64,000 bases of DNA from Schistosoma mansoni (taxonomy: Eukaryota; Platyhelminthes; Trematoda; Strigeidida; Schistosomatidae): the NCBI RefSeq assembly GCF_000237925.1, contig NC_031497.1, forward strand, positions 11,826,512 to 11,890,511, in the 5' to 3' direction. The notes beneath the pieces were generated by a model, which did no database searches, had not been told where the DNA came from, and was given only the letters and a program-made list of their open reading frames with translations. Below are positions 1 to 11,020 of this stretch, piece by piece. The first letter of the stretch is position 1. Every line of letters starts with the position of its first letter. A program made the translations under genes and the position numbers.

Positions 1-144
1 GCAGTTACCAAAGTACATCGGGTGAAAACAAAAACGGAAAACCTGATATTCAAGTAAATAATGAAAAAATAAAACGGTCTAAACACGTATCTGAAGAATA
101 AAAATAAAATAAATTACATATGTCCTCATAGAAAGTAATTACAC

Positions 145-3100
145 TTATATAGTCTTAACAGAAAATATTCTACTCGGTAACGCGCGAGCTGAAAAACTCT
201 TAAAGTATTCTGAAGCATATTTTACTACCTCATCTGGCTTATGAAGTAATAATGATTTAATAAAGTCAGAAATCATATCATGTATCTCTGGATGATCACG
301 CAGATATAAAAGATATTGAGCTTTGATTTCATCCTATAAAACATGAAAGAAAAGAATCTAAATCAATAATGACGGAAAGAAAGAGCAATTTTTGGACTCT
401 TTGCATTAAGACGTAATGAAATCAAGAGAACAGATGTAAATGATGAAAATTTAAATTTCGCAATTTTGAATTCATGCTATTTGGTCATAAACAAGATCAC
501 TTATAATGATACTGAACCAGAAATCCTTACTTTGTGCTCGATTAACTCGAATGTCGTTGTCTTTATAGGATATGAGAGACTTATTTACCTGTAAAACTCT
601 ACTAAACTTTATTGTCCTTTCTCTTTAGAACTAATCCAAAACTATAGTTCATACATTTAGACATTCGTTTCCCAATAACTGGATACTGATTTCAAGCTGA
701 CTCCATTTACTTCAGTCTTAACAAAAATTCATTAAATCTTATTTCTTCTTGATTAGCTGGCTTTACTAATTCTCCAATGTTTCGCTGTAAAGTTGAGTTT
801 ATTTAATTCAAATGTGCACATTTGAAGCATATTTATAGTGGGAAAATACTTCTAACTACAAACTTAACAGAGGTTTACGAAATTCAAAGTTAATGTTAGC
901 AACAGATTTTACCTTTCGATCTAAAAAACGTGAATAGAGTTCCAGATCATCTTCCCAATTTAAGGAGACCTTTGCGACGACTGGTTTAGGTAAATACTTT
1001 TCTAAATTAAAGACATTTAAAGGAAATAACTGGAAAACAAACCTTTTTTGAACAGTTCAGGTATGGTGTTCGCTTTTATAGTGATCGGAGAGCCAACTTG
1101 TATTCTAAGTATCATATGGCTGAAACAATTTTTGGAAAACTTTTCATTACTTCTATCTCAAAAAATGACACAATTATAGGAAGATTGCTATTTTCAATAC
1201 GTAAAAACGATTGATTAGGTATGATTCCAAACACTAGATGAGTGTAATGTATGGCTACATACCGAATGCAGTAAATGTTTACAGATATAAACATGAAACT
1301 TCGTTTTCTTAGACTAGAACTACTAATGTAGGTAGTTGTGATTTTTCAGAGTTGTTTAGTCGTGACCAAAACCTAACTAATCAACAGGTTCCACCTACCT
1401 ATTCAAAATACAGTAGTTTATATTGATATCACTAATATCTTCTGAACTAATGAGGCTTAGACATAAAGTATTTAGGTCTTCATTACCAATACACATTTTA
1501 CCTGACTATATGTTAATGGATAGAAATTCCAACGTCTTAAAAACATTTTTGCTGGGCTTGATTTCAAAATGTGTACGAAGTAGCCGAAACATATAGTTGA
1601 TATTATGATACATACACTATGGTCACCTATAATCATAAACTATTATGCATAAATATACAAAGGCATATATTAACGCCTAATATATCACTCAGTCAGTCAG
1701 TCAGCAACAACGTAGAACTCAGTACGTACGTACATCAGTTCGAGTTGCAATACCAAATTAAAACAGAGATGCAGTTGTCGATTCAAATCCCATAGCCGTA
1801 GAAGTAGTAAAAGTATAAGCAGTAATCCAAAAGATTAGGGTTTAAAGATGTTATTCAAGGAGTATGATTCAGTGAAATAAATTTGGAAAGCGAAAAAAGA
1901 TAGAGACATGAATAATTCAGAAGATAAGAATTTGACAGGACACAAAGGGTGGATGCACCTTCGCCATTGCAAACGATTTTGAGCCATATCATTCAAAGTC
2001 TCTAACCATGGGTTACTATTCTTTCGCGGATCCCAACCAGGTAGTCTACACCTACCAACATGGCTCAGTCCACTTGTCAGTCACTTCACGGATTTGTGCC
2101 ACGTTTTGATCTGGCCACCCCTAGCTTTTTTCCAACCTGCTCTTACACCATGAAACATTGCACGTCGGGGCAGTCGGTGGTTAGGTATACGTAATACGTG
2201 TCCCGGCCATCTCAACTGATGAAGTTTCACTACTTCATCAATCGATTTGCCCTCCTTACCTAGTACCTGTTTCCTAACAACTGCATTACTTACTCGGTGG
2301 TCCCAGGATATACGAGCAATGCTTCAAAGACATCTATGATCGAATACTAGTAACCTACGAATATCCTCTACTCTTACCGGCCATGTTTCACAGCCATAAA
2401 GTAGGATGAAAGGAACTGCTGCGCAATAAACCCGTTTTTTGGTTGTTAGACAGATATCTCTTCTATGCCACGAATGACGCAAGTTGGCAAAAGCTAGTCG
2501 AGACTTCTGTTTCCGTGTTGAGATTTCGTCACACACCAGATCACAAGGACTGATGAGACTCCCAAGATAAGTGAAGCGGTCAACACGCTCAATTACTTCA
2601 CTACCTATCATTAGTTCGGGTGCCGATGCAACTCAACCCTGAAGCAACATTTTGCGTTTTGAGAGGGAGAATCGCATCCCGAATATTCTTGCATTTTTGC
2701 TTATGGTGGTCAGAAGACTCTGCATTTTGTCAACGTCTTCACCAAACAGCACTATTTCATTGGCGTATTCTAACTTAACAAATGAATCTCCCGGTAGAAG
2801 TTCAACTCCTGGAAATTAAGGTGATGAAAGTTTTAAATCTAAAAGCATGTCTACGATAAAGTTAAACAAGAATTGGGAGAGTGGACAACCCTGACGAACA
2901 CCACTTGAGGTAATCGATTCTGATGACAGTTCGCCATAAGCTCTAACTCGGCCAGTTGTGTTTGAGTAGAGAGTCTTTATAAGGTTAATGAACTTCTTTG
3001 GCACTCCTTTCAGTGACAAACACTGCCACAGAACCTCATAATCAACAGAGTCAAATGCCGCCTTCAGGTCGAGAAATACTACTGCTGTGGGCGTCTGAAT

Positions 3101-4512
3101 GTGTGTCTATGTTCTAGGACTTGACGTAGAGTGAACATCTGGTCTATGCAGCCATATTTAGGTCCGAAACCAGCTTGGTTTTCTCTAGTCTGCACTTGAC
3201 GGGCTATTGAAGCTAATATTTTAGAAACTATATTAGTCAAACTGATTCCTTTGTAATTGTCACAAGAGGACTTTTGTCCTTTCTTATGGACTGGCACAAT
3301 AAGTGATTGAGACTAGCCTACCAGTTAAATATTAAACACTGAACTAACTGATGGACGTTACTTCATTGGCTGGATGAACTACAGATTAATGACGATCATT
3401 TAAATTAGCGTGATGATTTATGAAGGGTCACTAAACGTATTTGTGATTACACTCACTGTGATGTATATGGTTACAGATAAATTGAGCGTTCAATATACAT
3501 ACGTGAATATAGTCATATATGGATCTTAGTAGTATGTAATTTGTAACCTTTTCCTGTATCTTTAAAGCGATGTTGGGTTTCCTACAAACCATTAAAATCT
3601 ATAATACATAATTTTGGTGCAGTAGTTCATACTTTTTATACGTCTTAATGAATATAAGACATTAAACCGTTAAGTTACGTGATTTGTCAACTTATCAAAG
3701 AGACACTTGAAAACAACACAGTAAAAAGCTTTAAAATAAGGTTAAAATACACTTACCCGTCCTCCATAAAGTAGGTCTGCCAGGACGATGGGAGAGCTTT
3801 TTGAGAATGCACAGTCCTTTGAATTCCTCTCACTGATATTTCACTATCTCCGACGAATACGTTTCTTTCTCCAAGATTAATCTGTTTATTGTTGGAAAGA
3901 ATTTTTAAAAACTCACATAGGACACCGTGGCTAGATTATAATCTGTATCTAAACCAATAACCTCGAAGGGAACAGAGAAAGCAGATTTAACCAGAACTCG
4001 CTGGAAAACCAAATCCGAACCCTCAGCAATTAGCCCTAATATATTTGACTGGGCTAACTGTTTCCTAGTTGAAAAGGTAATTTCTCCATTCATTGATTCT
4101 GTACAACTGATTTCATACACATTCTCAACAAGTTCGATGGAAGACTTTCTTTCCACAACATTTCCGTTCATCTAGAGCATATTTTTGAAAACGTTTTCCA
4201 ACATACCACAATGGTTTCTAATTTTGTTTGGGAAAGTGTTTCAAGAGAGAACGTTATATTTGCTTCGAGAGAGGCAGTGCTATGAATTTCACCCAATATG
4301 GTTCTACTTGACGCCCTCACAAGAAGCCCTTTCATATCTGGATCTTTATCCGTAACTCGACACTAATGTTGAAACTGAAGTTGGTGGATATTTATTACCT
4401 CATATGACCCTACAACATTGTTATTATTTGAATAACATAAGAGAACGTCATCAAACACAGCAGTTTCCAATTTTTCGGCCTCTTTCGTAATGGATAATAG
4501 TAAATCTAATGG
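145..4512 (-). CDS. CATIP: CATIP-like protein (ciliogenesis-associated, TTC17-interacting), multi-exon
   Basis: Exons read on the minus strand: 4512-4399 (5' limit uncertain), 4362-4207, 4171-3917, 3881-3757, 1104-913 and 333-145, ending at a TAA at 147-145. Introns 4363-4398, 4172-4206 and 3882-3916 are 35-36 nt with GT..AG ends and keep phase 0. The intron 1105-3756 holds an antisense-free LINE copy on the same strand. Recognised CATIP motifs are VRASSRTILG, LIAEGSDLVFQRVL, VIGLDTDYNLATVSY, GIQRTVHSQ, a short QVGSP block, WEDDLELYSRFLDRK, and the C-terminal helical block YLRDHPEIHDM..LHKPDEVVKYA. In vertebrates CATIP acts in actin polymerisation during ciliogenesis. Odd points: exon 1104-913 changes frame at the A6 run near 1044-1049, where one more A would restore it, and extending the first exon upstream meets a TAG at 4515-4513. 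The start codon was not found. It could be a real gene with assembly errors or a decaying copy. Confidence 0.8.
1686..3315 (-). mobile_element. LINE family A (RTE clade), 5'-truncated copy A1
   Basis: Minus-strand 3' half of an RTE-type reverse transcriptase. Visible RT words include VPVHKKGQ..NYKGISL (about 3,300-3,230), QAGFGPKYGCID (3,190-3,150), SSGVRQGCPLSQFLFNF (2,900-2,850) and the C-terminal RVEDIRRLLVFDHRCL (2,370-2,324). The catalytic YADD box reads YANE here (about 2,765), so the enzyme would be dead, and several frame changes separate the blocks. The 3' UTR (2,030-1,686) ends in TACGTACGTAC and a (CTGA)n tract, identical in layout to the copies at 25.4 and 45.3 kb. It sits inside the long intron of the CATIP-like gene, same strand. 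Confidence 0.85.
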
Positions 4513-4559
4513 CTACCCAAATTTTGTAGAAACTGCTGAGCTGCGACATTCATACAAGC

Positions 4560-5205
4560 ACCACCCTCCATTCTTCTTTATACAGCTTCAAATAGGCCAA
4601 GGAAACATTGACGACCAGATCCATTAAATTAGTGTGAACAAACAAATATGATGTACGCACTACTGTTTCGTTCTTATCCGAATAAAAAGTAGTGAAATTA
4701 CTAGTAGCACTTCAAACCACCGTTTGCAGAGCATTCAAAGCACATTTTTCCTATCTGATCCTATCGGAAATCTGAAAATTAAAGATAACATTTTATAAAA
4801 GCTCCTAAGAATAAGCACCTATCAGCTTGAATTGCACTTCGTGAGAAACAATTCTGAATCAATCCATTCCGCCTTCCCCTGCAATAACTCACAGTATTTA
4901 TTATGATTTTCCTATAGGACAAATTATATCAAATATCTTGTCTAAGCATTCCAGCATTACTAAGAACTATCTTTCATTATTCAAAGAAAGAAACAATAAA
5001 AAATTCCATTTTTTGTAACTATCTGAAAAATCTGGAGGTAAGATAATAAGCTGCCCGTTTAATATCATTAGACAGATAGTTTTAATATCTATTTTCATAA
5101 ACCCAGGAAAATTTGGGGATCCTAGGTCAAGTTGTCTTTCAAAGTTGTCAGTTGACATGAGGATTATATTATTCAAAGATAGACGAAAATGTTCACAGAC
5201 ACATA
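4560..5205 (-). pseudogene. Coding-like remnant upstream of the CATIP-like gene
   Basis: Two stretches on the minus strand look like former exons. One, about 4,760-4,560, includes the words FYSDKNETVVRTSYLFVH and LVVNVSLAYLKLYKEEW; it is interrupted by three stop codons in one frame, and a TTTTCAG acceptor-like site precedes it. The other, about 5,200-5,070, contains NFERQLDLGSPNFPGFMKI and ends where the element at 5.2 kb begins. I do not recognise the protein. They may be 5' exons of the CATIP-like gene or debris of another gene. At least two of the stops could each derive from TGG by one G-to-A change on the coding strand. Confidence 0.35.
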
Positions 5206-5214
5206 ATGCCCCCA

Positions 5215-5738
5215 AATGACCTAGTACGGCCGAGGGTGGGGAGGGCCTGCGCTCTCTCTTGAAATGCCTCCACACGGCCACGCGTATATAGCCTCTGCCA
5301 GGGAAGTGTTACTCACTGCCTCCTCTTGGCGAAGGTGTTGTTCACGAAAGTGAGAGGACGAAAAGCGAATGTCCGGCACCATAACCGGGTTTGTGGATGT
5401 GGAGTGTCCACCTAGGGTAGTTGGAAAACCCTGATTCCAAACCAACGGTGAACATGGGCTCCAGTATCCTGAGGGAACAAATGGCGTATGAATCGATCGT
5501 TGGTCACTGGCTGCCATGGGACTGCATCTCCTCACGATACTCCACTGCCTTGTGGACTAGACCTTTAGGTCAAAGGCTACGGCTGTGGCCCCCTAAGAAA
5601 ACCATCTGTTTCGGTCTGGGCACCCGGGCAGTATCATAGCCCTCACACAATTAAATGTAATGACAATTTTGTGAGTGGCGCATATATATCCGGTGCCCCC
5701 TTATACCAATATTTATGTGTTCAAATAATAATAATAAC
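5215..5738 (+). mobile_element. Non-autonomous LINE-B derivative E1 (5' leader + 3' tail)
   Basis: A ~520 bp element shared with 35.7-36.2 kb, for example ACGCGTATA.AGCCTCTGCCAG, GACGAAAAGCGAATGTCC, CTAGGGTAGTTGGAAAACC and CCACTGCCTTGTGGACTAG. Its last part before the tail, GGCACCCGGGCAGTATCA, equals the 5' end of the family B LINE at 52.0 kb (read on minus). Its tail, GTGGCGCATATATATCCGG followed by ACCAATATTTATGTGTTCAA and (AAT)n, equals the family B 3' end. It therefore looks like family B with its whole coding region removed. It lies antisense to, and directly beside, the CATIP upstream remnant. No long ORF is credible inside it. Confidence 0.8.
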
Positions 5739-7790
5739 AAAATGTGTGGTTAATTGGTAGTTAGGTGTTAATCTATTATTTAACATAAATATTATTTCAA
5801 TTATGACAAGACTTTCACTCATCAATGTAAGAGAGTCTAGTATGGCGCAACTGCATGGATTTTGAGAGCGTGACTAAGAGCAAATTAAAACTAATAAGGT
5901 TAGTTCGTGTTTTAAATACCCACTAAACCAATTGTTTTTCAAGATATTTCAAGTCACAGAACACTACTTTCTAGTACATCATTGCAGTCGTTTGATGCTG
6001 TCAGATAAAAACATTTGACTTTGTGAGCTTAGCCCCGAGATTTTCCTTCGCCATCTTAGATAATTAGATGCCGTCTTGTTCCTCGCCATGTGAGAAAATT
6101 TCTCATAGAACATCACTTTTCAAAGTGAATCAGACATGGTATGTCTAGCCATGGCTGTTATAAAAATTTATTTTACAAGTTTACCTGGATGACGATAGCA
6201 TGAAAAGTGATGACAGTGTGGTAGCAGTTTACATCTAGCCTATATGCAGAAGTAATGCGTAGTGAGGCTTCTAATCTAACTAGTTTGCTCATGAGAAGCG
6301 TTCCACGGAAGGTTGAAAGGCTATCTGATGGGCAAGCTTGACTGAAATAATCAGCGTCAATGTCGTATTCTTATGGAACTATCTATTTCGCGGAATCTAA
6401 TGTCCTTTTAGTTACTAGGAGATACCATTGAATGAGTGTTCACACTGAGAAAGGACTTATTAGAATGCCAAGCCGCGGAAAGTGTTACCGAACTCTATAG
6501 ACGCTTCAATAAAGTGAGATTCCAATGTTGTAATAATTACATCGCTAAATATCATAAATTATTCCCAGATAACAATAGGTTACATGAATTTAATGAGTAC
6601 GTATAAAAATGTGATAATATTATTAATGCATTTCTGATATGCTACCACCAATGTATCGCTGTTTTGCGGTTTCTAAACTGGATTACTTCACAATAATACC
6701 CAAATTAAACAGTTTTTAAGTGTATTATATGAAACAAAACAATTGTCTGACATCTGTATAAAAATGGGGTGAACGTGTGGAAAAAGTCAATAGAAAAATC
6801 ACAGTATTCTAGATTTCGCTATTACGCTCGACAATATCACTGATTCTTCACATAATTACTTCGAAAAGTAGAAAAAATATCTTGCGTGCATTTTGTTTTT
6901 ATTGGTTTTATAGGATAATGAGCAGGCTTTGTTTTTAGCACATTTTCTAGTTTTGCTTGTGATTTGGACTACTTGGTAGGAAGTGAAACCTATTCAACGT
7001 CACAAACACGATTTAAAGAGGTATAATAAATTAGTATTAATACAATTGGTTCGTGACATTCCACTTGACCATGAGGAGCCTTAATTAAACGAAAATGTTC
7101 TGCTCTACAGACATGGGTGGATGGAAGTTATCTCCCCACCATCATGTTTGCTGGTCAGTAACGCCACAATCCCTTCTTTTGTAATGTTAGGCTCTCTTAC
7201 GTTTGTGATGTGTATGGATATCGCTTTAATCTAGGCTCCTTGTTGGAAAACATTGTCTCTACTAGATCCATGTTACAAGCATATCAGATGGTTAAAGCTT
7301 CTGTATTGTGGGTTAGATATCCATTTAGCGTATCACACTGCTATGAAGATAAATAACGGTAAAAGTTATAAAACACAGGTCAGACTACATGTGGTTTAGA
7401 GATGGCAAGGATAGATAGCCAATCGAAGAATATGTGAGATAAGAATTGTAAAAGTTTCAGAGTAACAAGACATTGAGCGACTCACAAGAACCTAGAACAC
7501 TATGAGCTTCTTATGATCGATCATAGTTGATCAGCATCTATGAGATTAGTGAGTTGTCTGTCCACATATAATGGAAAAAAATGACATGACACTTCGTAAG
7601 AAGAATAAATATTTACCTGTTAGAGAGATTCGGAATCTGAAATTGAGGGTTAGGAGCAGAAGGCCTTGATCAATAATCAATGAATAGTGGGAGAGGATAA
7701 AGCATGTGTTTTGTAATTTTGTTATATTCATTTTATTAACAGTGTGGCTCTTTGCATTCTTCTTTCATCTAGATATTACGCAGTCTATAA
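5739..7790. other. AT-rich intergenic stretch, nothing recognised
   Basis: About 2 kb without a credible ORF, RNA gene or repeat that I can match elsewhere in the window. Short ORFs on both strands are AT-rich and lack domain words. Confidence 0.5.
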
Positions 7791-10700
7791 TAAAGTGCCT
7801 CATTTGTGGGAGGAAGTTCAGGGAACAGTTGACGGGACTCTTTAGTCTCAAGTAAGTGTCATTGGTCTTTCGAATTTGGTGATGGTGTCACAGGTACGGA
7901 CAGCAATTGATAACCTATTCCACCATAAACTATACTGAACTGTAAACAATTTACAAAGTATCGGCTTTCGAAGTTTTACTGCAAGTAGTGTATATGCGTC
8001 GTTTCTGATTCTGTAGACAGGGCAATGGATCATGGTCGGTCAGGAGGTTAGGTATGGAAGTCTATTTATTGCCTTGTGACGAAATATCAGACTGTTCCTT
8101 AGCCTACGGTGTCACAAAGGTTCTAAAGAGAGCTGCCTACATCTACCTTTGTAATCAAGAGTGGAGTCACTTTCTAACAGTTGGCGTGCGAAGCGTCTTT
8201 GAACACCTTCTACTCTTATTTTGTCAGTGGTATTCATATTAGAGAAGATAAAAGTGCAGTATTCAAGGGAAGGTTGTGCAAATATTTTGTAAACGGCAAG
8301 CATAGCCTCTGTGGTGAAGAAATTTTTCATTATGAAACCAATTAGCCATCCAGATGAAAGAGGAAGCATGTTCTTCAAAGTTTAGGCTTCCTGAGTAATT
8401 AATCCCTAGATCATGCATCAGTTGAAGCGTTTGAACTCTGTTTTTATTTAAGTAAATTTATGAACCATAGGGATGCTTTTCCAAAATGCATGATCTCACA
8501 CTTCTTGAGGTTAAATGGTAATTTCCATTTTTCGCTCCAGATAGTTAGGTTGTTGAGGTCACTTTGAATCAAGAACACTTTCACTTAAAGCCTCGGGCTT
8601 ATAGCTGTATACTATTTTGGGATCATCAGCATATAAGTATGGCCTCCCAAATTTTATGAGGTTACATATATTGTTTATATACATGAGAAACAAGAGTGGA
8701 CGTAATACACTTCCCTTGATGACGCCACAAGTTATTGGTCTAGTTGATGAGAGACAGTCGCTGTACTTTACAATTTGTTTACGTTCCTTTAAGAATGAAA
8801 CAAACCATGAGTACAGTGGGTTGTTGATTCCGAAGGACTTAAGTTGATGAGAAGCCTTTTGTGTGAGACCTTATCAAAAGCTTTCTTAAAGTCTAAGAAT
8901 AGGACTGATACAAGGAGTCCATTGTCTCGTTTCAAAGTTATATCATTCATGCAGTCTACTAGACATGTATCGTATGATCTAGACCTAGAGAAAACACTCT
9001 AGGAGGTCCGGATGAAATTATTAGAAAGTAGATGTTGTACTACCCCCGCCTTAACTACGTTTTCCACCTTTCTAAACACCACTGAGGTTATGTTTATGGG
9101 CCGGTAACTTCCAACATTTCCTTTAGTTCCTATTTTAATTTTGGGCTGATGTATAGTTTTCCAGGAAGTGTGGTAACACGCTGTAGAGAGGGACATGGCA
9201 AATAGTCTGAGAAGCAAAAAACACACATCATCGCCCTACTTTTGAGTACGCCAGCCGGAATACCATGTGGCCCATCTGTGTAGGAGTGTTTCAGTGTGTT
9301 AATTGCTTTGGCAACATTCTGTATAGTGAAGTCAACATTACTAATTTCACAGGAAGGTTCAGGGAGTGGTTCTGATTCATTTGGTGATTTTTCGTTAGTT
9401 AATGTGGGAAAAAAGTGTCCACTTAATAGTTCGGTAAGGAATTCAGGATCTTCGTATACTTTTTCTTCCTTAATATATACGTTTTCTCCTTTCAATTTGG
9501 TACGTTCACGTTTATTTTTCATGATTTTGATAAGTCCGGAGGAGTTATTATCAAGTTTGACAGCATGTTTCTCCTGTGCAGCTGTTATTTGTGTACGCAT
9601 TGCCTGTGCCTGAACAAGTATTTCTGTTATTGTAGCTAAAGTGTAAAAGCCATTAGTGTGAGTGGAATGATCGGTACTCTGATAGTTTTCATTAGTCTAT
9701 GTGCAGGAAGGGTTGTTACTCTGAAGCCTACTAATGGTCTTGCAACTTAGAGGTCTTGATAGCAAGTTACATGATATCAGCAGGCAGAAACTGTTCACTA
9801 TTGTTGGGATACTCATAAAGCCGTTATGTCCAATCTTACATGTTTCTCTATTCGGTAGTTTGGAGTTTGCCTACCCACCTTTTTTATCAGAGCTGCAGAG
9901 TTTCTGTGTCTTTGTGAGATGAATTCAAGTTCAGTCTAGTCATCTTGTAAAGTATCTTTGTGAGGACTAGTTTTCAAGTGAATAGGTTTAGTTAGTCATG
10001 TGTCATCAAATGGCCCACCTTTAAGTACCGTACTGCGCGAAAAGCCAGATTTGGGAATGTCGTTTTGCTTTTTGGTAACAGTTGGAATCCGTACCTTGTC
10101 CAAATGTTTCTGATCTGCAGATTCATCTAGATCTACAGAGTGATCTACCGTTTGTGGAGTGACGTCATACTCATTGTTCATGCTCCTTAAACCATTTACT
10201 GTGTTACAAACTTTCTTTAGCTGGTTATTTGCTGTAACATTATCATGCAATCAAATTACTTCACGTCTTCCTACACGACGTTGACAGAGTGTTATGTCAG
10301 GAGTGACTCTTATGCTCTTGTGTGGAATTAATGAGATCGTATTTTGCTAAAACCAATAAATTGTTCAGCATCGTCATAATAGCCAAACTCAAACAAAAGA
10401 GGGCAAGTCAATCGATCCCATCTTTCTCTAAGGCGGATGAGTCGGCAGTTAACGATCAGCATACCGCATGCTCTAAGGCAAATATCCTTTAACGTATTTG
10501 GGTGTGTGCGATCAGAGAGATTGTATACAACTGCATTGTGGAAAGACATCACTCTTTCCGTCACTTCTTCAGCCACAAACTCTAAAATGCTCTCAGCTTC
10601 AGCAAGTTGTTCAAGATTTTTATCAGTATTAAGGCCCCATATATGTGTGTGAGGGATGCTAATTGGTTAAGTCTACCGCTATTTTCGGCCAGAGAGTTTC

Positions 10701-11020
10701 ATAACTGACGGATATTAGTACTACGTCGGTCAGTATTTTCGTACGTGTGAGACACTATTAGACTATTTGGTTTTCAAAATCTTGGATTTAGGCCTCAATA
10801 AAACATACTGTCTGATGGACTGTGTTGACTTTTCGATGCACGTGGGTACAGTGCCTTTTATGTTTACTAGTCTCACCGTTGGCATACTACACGGAGAGAT
10901 AGAGGGACTGTTACATGGAGAATCAAGTGGTGATAGTGATATTTGTGGATAAGACGCATACGGTTCAGAAGATAAAGGTTTATCATTGTCAGGTAATGAG
11001 GCGCCGGTCATAGGGGTTAC
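7790..11020 (-). mobile_element. CR1-clade LINE, degenerate copy D2
   Basis: Read on minus. ORF1-like blocks lie at 11,011-10,763 and 10,576-10,328, the second with NTLKDICLRACGM and RLIRLRERWDRLTCPLLFEF, resembling ORF1 of CR1-type LINEs. A linker is at 10,250-9,996. A pre-RT region at 9,600-9,130 includes LKHSYTDGPHGIPAGVLKS, and RT blocks follow, including VGSYRPINITSV (about 9,110) and the catalytic-domain word DFKKAFDK (about 8,905-8,880). The C-terminal thumb, LEYCTFIFSNMNTTDKIR, and QRRFARQLL follow at about 8,280-8,180, with the tail at 8,033-7,848. The endonuclease appears to be missing between 10.0 and 9.6 kb. Many frame changes show that it is old. CR1 membership rests on the ORF1 plus RT word pattern; it could be another Jockey-superfamily lineage. 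Confidence 0.75.

Noticed and set aside
5215-5310. HDV-like fold at the 5' end of the E elements
   Set aside because: GGCCG/CGGCC pairing exists in E1 only; no P2 pseudoknot and E2 differs.
5348-5375. GAGGACGAAAAGC in the E elements as a hammerhead core
   Set aside because: No CUGANGA box or stem I at the right distance in either copy.
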